DNA of 64,000 nucleotides, taken from Microscilla marina ATCC 23134 (GTDB lineage: Bacteria > Bacteroidota > Bacteroidia > Cytophagales > Microscillaceae). Below are positions 34,442 through 44,468 of this stretch, piece by piece. The DNA is taken from NCBI RefSeq assembly GCF_000169175.1, contig NZ_AAWS01000015.1, forward strand, positions 62,001 through 126,000, read 5' to 3'. The notes under the pieces were generated by a model. The model ran no database searches. It saw only the letters and a list, made by a program, of their open reading frames with translations, and had not been told where the DNA came from. The position numbers and the translations under genes are program-made. Numbering within the stretch: the first letter of the stretch is position 1; each line of letters opens with the position of its first letter.

Positions 34442-36616
34442 ATGAAAAAAATAGTATTCACTTTATTATTGGTATTTTACTTTACGGCAGGCGTTTGGGC
34501 GCAAAACCAACGCATAGACAGCCTGCAAACCGCCTTGAAAAGCGCTAAAGCCAATGCCAAAGTGGATATATTCAATGAGTTGTGTTGGGAACTAAGCAAC
34601 TCTGCTCCCAAGAAAGCCCTCAGTACCGGGCGGCAAGCCCTTGATTTGGCACAAAGCCAACGCTACAGTAAAGGCGAAGCCACTGCCTTGAAAAACATTG
34701 GAGTGGTGTATCAGTATCAAGGCAACTACCCTCAGGCATTAGAGCATTACCTGAAATCGCTTACCATTTTCGAAAAACTAAAAAACGAGCCAGGCATCGC
34801 CAATGTGCTGAACAACATAGGCATTATATACCGCAATCAAGGCAACTACGACGAAGCCCTGAAGTACTATGAAAGAGTGCGTAAAATAGATGAAAAAAAT
34901 CAGGACAAAACCGGGTTGGCGAGTGTACTCAACAACTTAGGGAGTATTTATTATCAACGCAACGACTACGACAAAGCACGTGAGTACTACAGCAAGTCGT
35001 TGGCCATAGAAAAAGAGCTGAACGACAGGGCAGGCATCGCCATTAGTTATAACAACCTCGGTTTGGTCGCTTTCGCGGAAAAGCAAATAAAAAAATCGCT
35101 GGAGTATCATTTCAAAGCACTTAAACTAGAAGAGCAGGCAGGTGACCGTACCAGTATGGCGGGTACCCTGGGCTACATAGCCGATGTATACCAACAAACT
35201 GATGAATTGAAAAAGGCTTTGAAGTATGCCTTGCAAGGTTTTGAACTGGCCGAAGAGGTAGAGTCACAGGCACTGGTGATGAATTTGAGCCAGTCGTTGA
35301 TGGTTATTTATGAAGGCCTGAAACAGTACGACAAAGCGTATGAGTACCAAACCTATTATGTGTTTGCCAAAGATGAAGTTTTTAGCGAAGCCAACACCAA
35401 ACGTTTGACAAACCTACAGGCAGCTTATGAACTGGAAAAAAAACAAGCGGAAATAGCTTTACTCAAGGCTAAAGATGCCCGCGACGAAGCCGAACGGGTG
35501 CTAAAGCAATCTATTGCAGTGGGAGTAATCATTGTATTAGTCATTGGTTTGGCATTTTTGTATACCCGTAGTCGCAGGCGCAAACGAGTCAATGCTATAT
35601 TGCTAAAGCAACGCAACGATTTGAGAGAAAAGAACGAGGAGATTAATCAGCAGAAAGAAGAAATATTGACTCAGCGGGATGCGATTGAAGAACGCAATGA
35701 ACAGATTTTACGCAAAAATCAAGACATAGAAAGTAGTATTCAATACGCCAAACGTATTCAGGAGGCTATTTTGCCCAACCGTGAAGAAATGAAGGAGGCA
35801 TTGCCCCAACATTTTGTCTATTATCGCCCCCGTGATATTGTCAGTGGCGATTTTTACTGGTTTACCAAAACCGAACCCCAACCTTTGTATGCCGATTCTC
35901 CTGATTTTCAAGGCAATAAATTGCTACAGGGTTTCGAAAACGAAAAGTTAGTATTGGCAGCCGTAGATTGTACCGGGCACGGAGTACCAGGAGCATTTAT
36001 GTCGGCAATTGGCGACTCATTGCTTAATCACATCGTTTTTGATCGTCGCCTGACCGAGCCAGCCGATATATTGAAGGCCATGCAAGAAGGAGTAAGAAAA
36101 GCCTTGCGTCAGGACGAAATTGCCAACCGTGATGGAATGGACATGGGGCTGATCGTAGTAGACATGGAAAAAAGAATTTGTAAATATGCCAGTGCCAAAA
36201 GCTGGTTATGGTTGTTTCAAAACGGAGAGCTGCAAGAGATCAAAGGCGATAATGTGGCTATAGGTGGTTGGCAACCCGATGCTGCCCATACTTTTACTAC
36301 CCACACTTTTTCGTTGGATACTCCTACCACTATTTACATGGCTTCAGATGGTTACCAGGATCAGTTTGGAGGCGAAAAGGGTAAAAAGTTTATGCGGCGC
36401 AGGTTCAGAGAACTACTCAAAGAAATTCATCCGCTACCCATGGAGCAACAACACAAAATTATAGAACTCACCATTCAAGACTGGATGAACCACCTGACTC
36501 CAGAGGGCAATACCCACGCTCAGGTAGACGATATGCTGGTGGTGGGAGTGCATTTCCCATTGAACAAACAACGCAGGTCGTTTCGTGCCAAAGCCGATTT
36601 TTCAAAACATATATAG
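34442..36616 (+). CDS. TPR sensor with SpoIIE phosphatase output
   Basis: A 724-residue protein. It has a signal peptide (ending VWAQ), about six TPR repeats (about residues 45-300; for example ALEHYLKSLTIFEKLKNEPG and EALKYYERVRKIDEKNQDK), one transmembrane helix (about 359-378), a coiled coil (about 385-440) and a SpoIIE phosphatase. The catalytic motifs are complete: VSGDFYWF, AVDCTGHGVPGAFMS, NRDGMDMG, SDGYQDQFGG and VDDMLVVGV. The TPR part would be periplasmic and the phosphatase cytoplasmic. It is convergent with the large pseudokinase gene. Its phosphoprotein substrate is unknown. Confidence 0.9.
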   Translation: MKKIVFTLLLVFYFTAGVWAQNQRIDSLQTALKSAKANAKVDIFNELCWELSNSAPKKALSTGRQALDLAQSQRYSKGEATALKNIGVVYQYQGNYPQALEHYLKSLTIFEKLKNEPGIANVLNNIGIIYRNQGNYDEALKYYERVRKIDEKNQDKTGLASVLNNLGSIYYQRNDYDKAREYYSKSLAIEKELNDRAGIAISYNNLGLVAFAEKQIKKSLEYHFKALKLEEQAGDRTSMAGTLGYIADVYQQTDELKKALKYALQGFELAEEVESQALVMNLSQSLMVIYEGLKQYDKAYEYQTYYVFAKDEVFSEANTKRLTNLQAAYELEKKQAEIALLKAKDARDEAERVLKQSIAVGVIIVLVIGLAFLYTRSRRRKRVNAILLKQRNDLREKNEEINQQKEEILTQRDAIEERNEQILRKNQDIESSIQYAKRIQEAILPNREEMKEALPQHFVYYRPRDIVSGDFYWFTKTEPQPLYADSPDFQGNKLLQGFENEKLVLAAVDCTGHGVPGAFMSAIGDSLLNHIVFDRRLTEPADILKAMQEGVRKALRQDEIANRDGMDMGLIVVDMEKRICKYASAKSWLWLFQNGELQEIKGDNVAIGGWQPDAAHTFTTHTFSLDTPTTIYMASDGYQDQFGGEKGKKFMRRRFRELLKEIHPLPMEQQHKIIELTIQDWMNHLTPEGNTHAQVDDMLVVGVHFPLNKQRRSFRAKADFSKHI

Positions 36617-36719
36617 ACCATTCAACCCTACAAAACTGATTTCTAACACGAGAGAGAATGACAAATGTAGGGTACACTTTGATGGTTGATTTCCCTCAGA
36701 TTTTAAACCCAAACAACCA

Positions 36720-39700
36720 CTACAGTCTCACCCCAATCACCGTAATATCATCCTTTTGTGCTGTTTCGCCCTGATGTAATTTAAGAGCTACCTCTAAACG
36801 TTCTCTTTGTTCAGGCAAGGGGTGTAAATAAATGTCTTGTAGTAATTTAATAAACTTTTTCTTGGTAAAACTCTTTCGTCGGGGGTTAGGAGCGTCAAAA
36901 TAGCCATCAGATGCCAGGTACAAATGGTCGCCTGCCTGTAGTAAAATTTTGCGGTTTTTGAACGTAGCCACTTTACTTTGCTCATTCCCAATAGTAGTTC
37001 GCCCCCCTTTTAGTACTTCCATTTTGCCTTGGTGCGAATAAAACAAATCTTGTCCGGCACCTATAAACACCACCTCTATTTGCTGAGGGTTTTGATAAGT
37101 GATACGGCACAGGTTGAGCGCCATTCCATCAGTACTTTCGTTCGCACCTTGTTTCAGGTAATGCTTGATTTCTTTATGTAACATGCCCACTATGGCAGCT
37201 GGGTCAGTTACTTGGTTTATATTGATCAGTCGGTGGAGCAACTGGTCGCCCAGCATACCCATAAAAGCCCCTGGTACTCCTTGCTTGCCGCAGTCTGCCT
37301 CTGCCAAAAACAAATATTGACCTACTTGAGAAAACCAGTAAAAGTTACCTGAAACCAAGTCAACAGGTTTGAAAATAATAAATACACTTCGAAACTTTTC
37401 CTGCAGTGTGGCTTGGTTGGGTAGCATAGCTTTCTGAACCTTTTGCCCATAATGAATGCCCTCTGTCTGGTGTTTACCCTGTGTTTGTAGTGCTTCGGTT
37501 TGGTCGTTTAGCTGTTGTTCCAATTGTTGGTAACGCAGGGCATTGTCTAACGAAATGGCCATTTGCGGCGATAATGCGTTCAACACCTCTAAATGGTGTT
37601 TGGTAAAAGCCTGAGCTGTAAGGTTGTTTTCCAGGTAAAAAATTACCTTGATTTCGTTTTGGCGCATAATAGGCAAGCAAATCACCGATTTGGGTTGGGT
37701 AGTTTTGAGGTAAGTATCGTGGGCGTATTTTTTTGCCTGACGGACATCTTCAAACACTAAAGGTTGCGACGAACGTTTGACGTGGCGAACTACAGAAGAG
37801 GGCAACGCCTGGTATTTGTCTAATGACATCCCTTTGGGCAACATCTTTACCCGTTGTCGATTGCCGTCGAGCAATACCTTAAGTCGGTTGTTGGCACAAT
37901 CAATCAGCACACCTTTTTGGGCACCCGTATTTTGAATCACAATTTCCAACATTTTTTTTAGCACATTGTCCAGTTTTGTTTCTTGTGTCAATGTTTGCAG
38001 TGCCTTGATGACAGATAAAAAATCTAGCGAAATAGTTTTCGAGCGAGAGACTGAACGGTGACGAATAGAGGTGCCTAAAAATGATGGGCTATGGCTGTTT
38101 GGCGGGGCTGCTTGCGGCAAATCATCAGAAAGGGCTAAATGCACCTGACCTGGTTGGGAAAGTGGCCATTGTGTAACTTTAGTACTTGCGCCCCATTGTG
38201 CATACAGTTCGTTGGCTTCCTGAAGAAATACCTTACCTATTTTTTCCCTTGACTGTGTCAGCCAATATGCCGCATATAGTTCATTGGCAAGTGCCCTGTG
38301 TACCAGGGCTTTGCTTTTTTTGCTGGCAGCCTCGACTGCACTTTCGTACAAATCGCTGACCACGCCCAACGGTTTTTTTTGGATGTGAGCCATTTCGGCA
38401 GCCACTAACAAATATTGGTATTCGTAGTTTTCTGGACAAGTGCTTGCCCATTGCCGTAGTTTAATCAAGTGCTGGTCAAGCTGTAGTGTAAAACCTGCCT
38501 GTTGGTCTGGCGATGCCCCAGTGTATAGTTTGCATAAGGTAAGCGCATAATAAAAATGGAACAAAGTCTGGTGGTATAACCCCTGCATACAGGTGGCATA
38601 AGGCTGGGCTTGTTGTGCCATGTCCAAGGCTTTATCATAAGCGCCATGCGTATAGTACACCAATAATTTACTAAAATAAAAGTAACCCAAGCCATTGCTG
38701 TCGTTGTAAGCCTTCAGCTCATGGAGACAAGCCGTTTCGTCAAAGTTTTCATTTGTCAGTGAGTGTAGATCAGAGGTGTTACCTTGCAAGTTTTGTATCA
38801 CCTGTAGCAACAAGCCAAGCACTCTAGTAGCAGACTGATTGTTCACTTTTTTTACCCAAGGCAGCAAGGGCTGAAACAGTGAGTCTACCTCTTGTAAAGA
38901 CAAATTGGAACAAAATGGTTGAAAGAAGTAACAAATAATATTGTATACACCATATACATCAGTTCCGCCTGCTGAATAGTGCTGACAGGCAATTTGGTGC
39001 AAAACTACATTGTGTGCTTTGTGTTTGGTCCAGTGTTGAACAAAACAAGTATAGAAAAAGTAAATGGCCCCTTTGGTCAAGTGATGAGGCATTTTTTTAT
39101 TTAACACAAGGGCAAGGTTACCGTATTCGAGCCCCTCTTGGTATTGGGCAGGTTGTTTACAAAGCAGTAAAGCATAGGCCGCGTACCCAAACGATGACAC
39201 AGGGTGGTTTCCCTCGTTTTGCGACAAAGTGACCATTTGCAGGACACTCCAGGCAAACCCTTCGGGCATAGTGTGCCAGGTAGATTGTGCCAACTTATAT
39301 AAGATATTCAATTGAGCTATAGGGCTATTTGTGTCCATTTGGGCAGCATCTGACAAGTCGCTGATCTGGCGTTCGCCCAAAGATGCCCTCACCTGAGCAA
39401 ACCCTTCATTTACAAGCTCTGGAGAAATGGTTTGCGGAAAATGGATGTTTAACAATGCCAATCCTTCGCGGGCTAGTGCTATAGCTTGCGGGTATTCCTG
39501 CACAGTAGTATGCCAGTGGATTGCCTCACTGTATACTTTGCCTATTTGCTGAGGGGTAATTGCTTTGCTTTGCAAAATCTGGTAGTCAGTCTGGGCACTT
39601 TCAAACAACCCCAAATAAGCAGCACAAAGCGCTTTGTGATTATATATAGAAAATAATAGGAGGTGGTGCTTTTTCCAGAATTTATCATGTGGTATTACTT

Positions 39701-42023
39701 CCAGTATTTTACTGAGCATGTCCAGCGCCGAATCGTACGCCAAAATACTCATTGCTTTTTCACTGGCAAGCAAATTAAGCGCAACGACCTGTTTTATTTC
39801 CTTTTGATTGTTGAGGAGGCTCCGCCCTTGATTGAAGTGATGTGTCGTCTTAAAAACAGAGGCAGTTGAAGCCTCTTCAGGTAAATTATTGAGCAATAAA
39901 CGTCCAATTTTTAAGTGAGTGCTACTTTTGTTCTGGGCAGGTATGAGCGAGTAAACCACTTGTTGTACCTGGTGGCACAAAAACATAAACCAAACCTCTT
40001 GCGTAGGTGGGTAGGTGGACGGTTGTACCTGCAATGTCTGCCAGTGATGATCTAAAGGAACCACCAAGCCAGCCTCTACCGCTTGCCAAAGCGTGGCAAG
40101 GGCATGGGTAGGCGTACTTTGTTGAACCATCACCAAAGTATTTAGTTCAAACTGATGCCCCAGGCAAGACGCCAACTTAAGTATGCTTTGAGTAGGGGAA
40201 GCAAGCTGTTGTACCTTTTGTGTCAACAGTGCTACCACTTGGTTTGTGTGATGCTCAGCTTCAATTTTTTGTAAATCCCATTGCCATTTATTTTGCTTGG
40301 GTTGATGTAGCAGTAAGCCCTGATTGTGTATGGTTTGTAATAGTTGGTGGGTAAAAAATGCATTGCCTGCCGTTTTTTGATATACCAGATTGGCCAATGC
40401 ATCAATATTGGCTGCAGGTAGTTGCAACCTATCGGCTAATAATGCCCGAACATGAGCAATTTCTAAATTGCCTGGTTGAACCTGATGAACCTGACCACCC
40501 TCGGTTTTTATGTCATGCACAGTGCGCAACAGTGGGTGAGCCAAGTCTACCTCCTGGTGGCGGTAAGCCCCAATAATAAGTAAATAATGTTGGCTACTGT
40601 CTGTAATGAGTGAATGCAGCAAACGAAGCGAAGCTGTGTCTGCCCACTGCAAATCATCTATAAAAATAACCAATGGGTGGGCTGGGCTACATATCACCTG
40701 CACCAGCGCCCGAAAAACTTTATTAAAACGGCGAACGCCTTCTTCTTCGCTTACTTCGGTTACCGGGGGCTGTTGCCCAATAATGCGCTCCAGCTCCGGA
40801 ATAACCTCTACCAACACCTGACCGTTTTCGCCAATGGCTGCCATTATTTTTTTGCGCCATTGTTCCAGGTTCATTGCATTTTCGGTGAGCAGGTAGTGGG
40901 CAAATTGGGTAAATGCTTGTATGATAGCTGCATAAGGTATTGGGCGTTGATATTGATCATATTTGCCCGACAAAAAATGCCCTTTTTTAGCCGCCAGGGG
41001 GAGTTGTAGTTCAGCAACTAGCGCCGACTTACCCACTCCTGCATCGCCCGAAATCAATACCATAGCTACACTACCTTTGGCTGTTTCTTCTATATTATGC
41101 CACAATTGCTGTATTTCAGCGTGCCTGCCATACAACTTCTCAGTAACCTTGAGTTGCCCCGAAAAGTCGTGTTGCCCCAGTGCAAATGTCCCTGTCTTTT
41201 TGTTTGTTGCCAGGGTGGTCAAGCATTGCTTAAGGTCTGTTTGTAGCCCAAAAGCAGTTTGGTAACGGTTTTCAGGCAGTTTGCTCAATAACTTAAGTAT
41301 AATATCAGACAATACCTGAGGAGTGTCGTGGCGTACTTCAATCAGAGGAAGAGGAGACACTGTGAGGTGTTGGTGTATGATCGCCTCCGGAGTTTTGGCA
41401 GCAAAAGGCAATTGTTGTGTAAGCAACTCATACAAGATCACCCCCAACGAATACAAGTCGGTGTGGTGGTCAACTGTTCGGTTTATTTTTCCGGTTTGTT
41501 CTGGTGAGAGGTAAGAAAGGGTGCTTTCTGGATGTTGGGAGGTGTTCAGATAGGGCATTTTAAATACAAACTTTGAGGCTAACTCAAAATCCATTACTTG
41601 TACCTGGTCATTGTTTGGGTTGACCATGATACTACCAGAGTGCAAGCTATGATGAATTACTTTTTTGTGGTGAATAAGTCCTATGGTATGGGCAATGTGG
41701 AGGGCTATTTGAAGAAACTGCCGGATAGAAAGGGGCTGTGCTAAGATCATGTCCTGAAGGCGCACACCCTCAAAGTGGGTCATGTAAATGGATTGTCGGT
41801 TTTCCAGCACTCCTTTTTTTAGTACTTTTGGCACTCCTTCTACATCAGTCAATTGTTGCAAAATCGTGCATTCATTGTCAAACCTGACCATTTCCTGCGA
41901 GGTAGGGTAAGGATTACGCAGCATTTTTATCATCACAGGTAATTGACGCTCGTGATTGTATTGGTGATAAACCAACGATTTATTGCCACTGTAGAGCAGG
42001 GTTTTATTGCTTTCGACTTTCAT
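36720..42023 (-). CDS. Pseudokinase / AAA ATPase / helical repeat / GAF / divergent SpoIIE protein
   Basis: A 1767-residue protein. The N-terminal kinase-like domain (about 1-260) keeps K33, E51 and the DFG Asp (D145) but has HHS (124-126) for HRD and Ser131 for the metal-binding Asn. An AAA/STAND-type ATPase follows with GDAGVGKS and VIFIDDLQWAD. A long helical-repeat region comes next, then a GAF domain (about 1390-1540), a coiled coil and a SpoIIE domain. That last domain has VSGNFYWF where others have VSGDFYWF, and ADCGKQG for ADCTGHG. Both catalytic ends are therefore altered. The layout follows cyanobacterial-type kinase/ATPase sensors with a changed output. ATG 42023 is preferred to 42035. 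Confidence 0.88.
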   Translation of the reverse strand: MKVESNKTLLYSGNKSLVYHQYNHERQLPVMIKMLRNPYPTSQEMVRFDNECTILQQLTDVEGVPKVLKKGVLENRQSIYMTHFEGVRLQDMILAQPLSIRQFLQIALHIAHTIGLIHHKKVIHHSLHSGSIMVNPNNDQVQVMDFELASKFVFKMPYLNTSQHPESTLSYLSPEQTGKINRTVDHHTDLYSLGVILYELLTQQLPFAAKTPEAIIHQHLTVSPLPLIEVRHDTPQVLSDIILKLLSKLPENRYQTAFGLQTDLKQCLTTLATNKKTGTFALGQHDFSGQLKVTEKLYGRHAEIQQLWHNIEETAKGSVAMVLISGDAGVGKSALVAELQLPLAAKKGHFLSGKYDQYQRPIPYAAIIQAFTQFAHYLLTENAMNLEQWRKKIMAAIGENGQVLVEVIPELERIIGQQPPVTEVSEEEGVRRFNKVFRALVQVICSPAHPLVIFIDDLQWADTASLRLLHSLITDSSQHYLLIIGAYRHQEVDLAHPLLRTVHDIKTEGGQVHQVQPGNLEIAHVRALLADRLQLPAANIDALANLVYQKTAGNAFFTHQLLQTIHNQGLLLHQPKQNKWQWDLQKIEAEHHTNQVVALLTQKVQQLASPTQSILKLASCLGHQFELNTLVMVQQSTPTHALATLWQAVEAGLVVPLDHHWQTLQVQPSTYPPTQEVWFMFLCHQVQQVVYSLIPAQNKSSTHLKIGRLLLNNLPEEASTASVFKTTHHFNQGRSLLNNQKEIKQVVALNLLASEKAMSILAYDSALDMLSKILEVIPHDKFWKKHHLLLFSIYNHKALCAAYLGLFESAQTDYQILQSKAITPQQIGKVYSEAIHWHTTVQEYPQAIALAREGLALLNIHFPQTISPELVNEGFAQVRASLGERQISDLSDAAQMDTNSPIAQLNILYKLAQSTWHTMPEGFAWSVLQMVTLSQNEGNHPVSSFGYAAYALLLCKQPAQYQEGLEYGNLALVLNKKMPHHLTKGAIYFFYTCFVQHWTKHKAHNVVLHQIACQHYSAGGTDVYGVYNIICYFFQPFCSNLSLQEVDSLFQPLLPWVKKVNNQSATRVLGLLLQVIQNLQGNTSDLHSLTNENFDETACLHELKAYNDSNGLGYFYFSKLLVYYTHGAYDKALDMAQQAQPYATCMQGLYHQTLFHFYYALTLCKLYTGASPDQQAGFTLQLDQHLIKLRQWASTCPENYEYQYLLVAAEMAHIQKKPLGVVSDLYESAVEAASKKSKALVHRALANELYAAYWLTQSREKIGKVFLQEANELYAQWGASTKVTQWPLSQPGQVHLALSDDLPQAAPPNSHSPSFLGTSIRHRSVSRSKTISLDFLSVIKALQTLTQETKLDNVLKKMLEIVIQNTGAQKGVLIDCANNRLKVLLDGNRQRVKMLPKGMSLDKYQALPSSVVRHVKRSSQPLVFEDVRQAKKYAHDTYLKTTQPKSVICLPIMRQNEIKVIFYLENNLTAQAFTKHHLEVLNALSPQMAISLDNALRYQQLEQQLNDQTEALQTQGKHQTEGIHYGQKVQKAMLPNQATLQEKFRSVFIIFKPVDLVSGNFYWFSQVGQYLFLAEADCGKQGVPGAFMGMLGDQLLHRLININQVTDPAAIVGMLHKEIKHYLKQGANESTDGMALNLCRITYQNPQQIEVVFIGAGQDLFYSHQGKMEVLKGGRTTIGNEQSKVATFKNRKILLQAGDHLYLASDGYFDAPNPRRKSFTKKKFIKLLQDIYLHPLPEQRERLEVALKLHQGETAQKDDITVIGVRL

Positions 42024-42275
42024 ACAAGAAACCAAAATTTAAGCGTGAGAATAGGATGTTTTGGCAAAAGCTATAGCAATAAGATGTGGTGTAGGAAGTA
42101 GGTTGATAAAAGCTTGTAGTATTGATGATACATTGCAGCAATTTTGTTGCCTTTGTGTGCAAAATCCACAGAGATTTTTGTTCAATAATGAAGAATGTCG
42201 GTCAGCGATTGTTTAAGGTGGTTAACTTTTATTTGTTATGTCTGAGGAGGTGTTTTTTAGCTTGGTACCTAACAG

Positions 42276-42283
42276 TAGATTTG
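42276..42283 (+). promoter_or_regulatory. Possible -7 box before the 128-residue gene
   Basis: TAGATTTG fits TAnnTTTG and lies 77 bases before ATG 42360. No -33 element is seen at the usual distance. Confidence 0.3.
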
Positions 42284-42359
42284 TGCAAAATAGTAAAATA
42301 AAGAGACTCCTGAACTTTTGATAAATTAGTGAAAAATTTCACCTTCAAACCCAAAAAAC

Positions 42360-42746
42360 ATGTTTCCCGAAAAAGTATGCCTTTTACTTAAAATTACCCG
42401 TGATACATCTTTCGATTATCAGCTGCCAATGAAAGAGTGGTTTACCCAGCATTACCCCGATTTTTTTGTCTATGACTTAGATAATTTTTCAGAAGCAATG
42501 GTCACAGACTACGCCCTAAAGCTACTCAACAACGCCCAAAAAATAGTGCTTATCCTACAAGCCGAACCAAACAGCCCTTTGGGAAGCATATTGAAGCTGA
42601 TGCCCGTAGTAATGCGCCATAAACAAAAAGTAAAAGCAGTATTTCAGGGCGAACACAAAGCCATTCAGCAAATGCTTAAGCCCTTGAACGAGGTAGTATA
42701 CAACCTGCCCGAAAAAGAGTTAGCAGCAGCTCTAGACTTATTGTAA
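42360..42746 (+). CDS. Small soluble protein, unknown
   Basis: A 128-residue protein without signal peptide or membrane helix. Predicted alternating strands and helices (KVCLLLKITRD, KIVLILQAEP, KVKAVFQGEH) look like a small alpha/beta fold, perhaps nucleotide-binding or receiver-like, but no motif decides this. It stands alone between the pseudokinase gene, which is divergent, and a MITE-like element. Start and codon use are convincing. No function is proposed. Confidence 0.65.
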   Translation: MFPEKVCLLLKITRDTSFDYQLPMKEWFTQHYPDFFVYDLDNFSEAMVTDYALKLLNNAQKIVLILQAEPNSPLGSILKLMPVVMRHKQKVKAVFQGEHKAIQQMLKPLNEVVYNLPEKELAAALDLL

Positions 42747-42897
42747 GGGTGGGGTTTTGTGTTGTCTCATCGTTTTGTTTGAGGTAGTATGGCTAAAAAC
42801 CCCAATTATTTGTAAATTTGAAAAGTGACTGCTTAAAGTATCACTTTAAAACCTTGAGGTGGTCTAAACTCCATTGTGCTGAGGCAAAACCCGTATA

Positions 42898-43163
42898 CTA
42901 GTGTACTGGGGATTAAATAAATGCACTATTTATTCGAGGGTATTTTGTTTGCTGACGCACTTCAAAAAGTGCGCAGAGTTAGTTTACAATTCCGATGGCT
43001 ATCGGAACCGTAGCTACGCAAACTTTTTTAAGTAAAGTCAGCGAGCTAAAGACTCCGAATAACCGAGCCTATTTCTAAATCCCGATTCATTTCATCGGGG
43101 CAGCTCTGCTGTGGCGAGCTCTGCGAAGCTAATGTGGTAGGAATTTAGTTTCCAGTGCACTAG
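42898..43163. mobile_element. MITE-C element with TA duplications
   Basis: A 266-bp element with inverted ends CTAGTGTACTGG and CCAGTGCACTAG (one mismatch), flanked on both sides by TA. TA duplications are typical of IS630/Tc1-type transposition. It has no ORF. The interior has hairpins such as GCACTTCAAAAAGTGC. Confidence 0.7.
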
Positions 43164-43170
43164 TACTTTT

Positions 43171-43209
43171 AGAAGCAACAACAGGTGTAAGCTTTAAGCG
43201 ACAAGTCCC
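43171..43209 (+). repeat. Fragment of modular dispersed repeat
   Basis: This matches the GTAAGCTTTAAGCGACAAG block found at 51376-51425 and, inverted, at 6598-6645. It lies directly after the MITE-C element. Confidence 0.5.
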
Positions 43210-43284
43210 TTTTGTTAGTTAAAACCTAGAGGATTAGCGAGATGTGTCATCAACATAATCTGTAAAAAATATATTGAATAAAAA

Positions 43285-44190
43285 ATGTTACGAAACCTTA
43301 TATATACCATTGCCTGCTTGTTGGTCTGTATTATCAACACACAAGCACAAATCACCTGGAGAGTGACCGTAAATACCAGCCAGTTGAACACCACCCAAGT
43401 AACCGAAAAGTCTATATTTAATAATCTGAAAGCAGATATTAATACTTTTTTGAATGGTCAACAGTGGTCGGAAGATGAGTTTGAAGAAGCTGAAAAAATA
43501 GAGTGTGATGTGCGAATCAATATTACCAACATGCTCAGCCAAAACAATTTTCAGGCAACCGCCCAACTCAGAGCAGTGCGCCCAGTGTTCAAAACTGACT
43601 ACGAATCGGTATTGATCAATTATGTAGACCGCAACTTTCAGTTTACCTATACCCAGGCGCAACCCTTGCTTTACAACGACAACGCCTACAATAACAACCT
43701 TACCTCTATACTTGCTTTTTATGCCTATACTGTATTGGCAATGGACTATTTTAGTTTTAAGAAAAACGGAGGAAAGTTATACGCCGAACGCGCCCTGCAG
43801 GTAGTTAACAATGCCCAGGCAGCCTCTGAACCTGGCTGGCGCCCCAACCAAGACCGTCGTAACCGTTACTGGCTGTCAGAAAACCTCATGAGCCAACAAA
43901 TGTTGGGTTTCCTGGAAGGCATCTACATTTATCACCGCCAAGGCTTAGACCGTTTTTTGTTTACGCCCGACAAGTCGCGTGAGAAAATATTTAAAGTCTT
44001 GAAAACAATGGAGCAAATAAATACTCTGAAGCCTTCAGCGATTCTTATGCGTAGTTTTATGGATGCCAAGTCGGATGAATTGATTAATATATTTATCCGT
44101 TCACCCAAAGAACAACGCCAACAAGTATACCGCATTTTGGTGAAAATTGACCCAAGTAAAACCCAGAGATACGCAAAGTTGATAGAATAG
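43285..44190 (+). CDS. porD: PorD/DUF4835 type IX secretion-associated protein
   Basis: A 301-residue protein with a signal peptide (ending NTQAQ). It follows the DUF4835/PorD pattern throughout: an early V.VN..Q segment, IECDVRINIT, RPVFKTDYES, DRNFQFTYTQAQPL, SILAFYAYTVLAMDYFSF, NRYWLSENL, YHRQGLDRF and LMRSFMDAKSDEL. PorD-family proteins are periplasmic components linked to type IX secretion and gliding. In Bacteroidota the gene often lies just before recN, as here with two genes between. The family is firm; the exact role is less so. Confidence 0.88.
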   Translation: MLRNLIYTIACLLVCIINTQAQITWRVTVNTSQLNTTQVTEKSIFNNLKADINTFLNGQQWSEDEFEEAEKIECDVRINITNMLSQNNFQATAQLRAVRPVFKTDYESVLINYVDRNFQFTYTQAQPLLYNDNAYNNNLTSILAFYAYTVLAMDYFSFKKNGGKLYAERALQVVNNAQAASEPGWRPNQDRRNRYWLSENLMSQQMLGFLEGIYIYHRQGLDRFLFTPDKSREKIFKVLKTMEQINTLKPSAILMRSFMDAKSDELINIFIRSPKEQRQQVYRILVKIDPSKTQRYAKLIE

Positions 44191-44266
44191 AGCAACTTCA
44201 GTAGGCAAACGATCAGTTGTAGCACTGGTTGTTTGCCCTTGATCTGTGTTAAACTAAGCAGAGAGT

Positions 44267-44322
44267 GAGTTTCTAAATCTTCCGAATCAAGTTGGAGACT
44301 CAGCCGTTCGGCTAATTTTAAA
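44267..44322 (+). repeat. Dispersed repeat, partner of 49021-49076
   Basis: The segment GAGTTTCTAAATCTTCCGAA continues with CAAGTT and an internal GCC/GGC pair, and resembles the complement of 49021-49076. The origin is unknown. Confidence 0.45.
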
Positions 44323-44468
44323 AAGCGCTTAAAAACATTGGTTAACCCTATAATTCCCTTGATTGCCCCATAAAAACTTAATATAAGAAATCAGCCCCAC
44401 ACTACCCTTATTTACAATTTTTCACTATCTTAACCTCTATTAATTCCCCTTGGTTCATATTACGTACA

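Noticed and set aside
42024-42359. RNA gene in the gap before the 128-residue gene
   Set aside because: No terminator or conserved RNA structure seen; only a weak -7 box.
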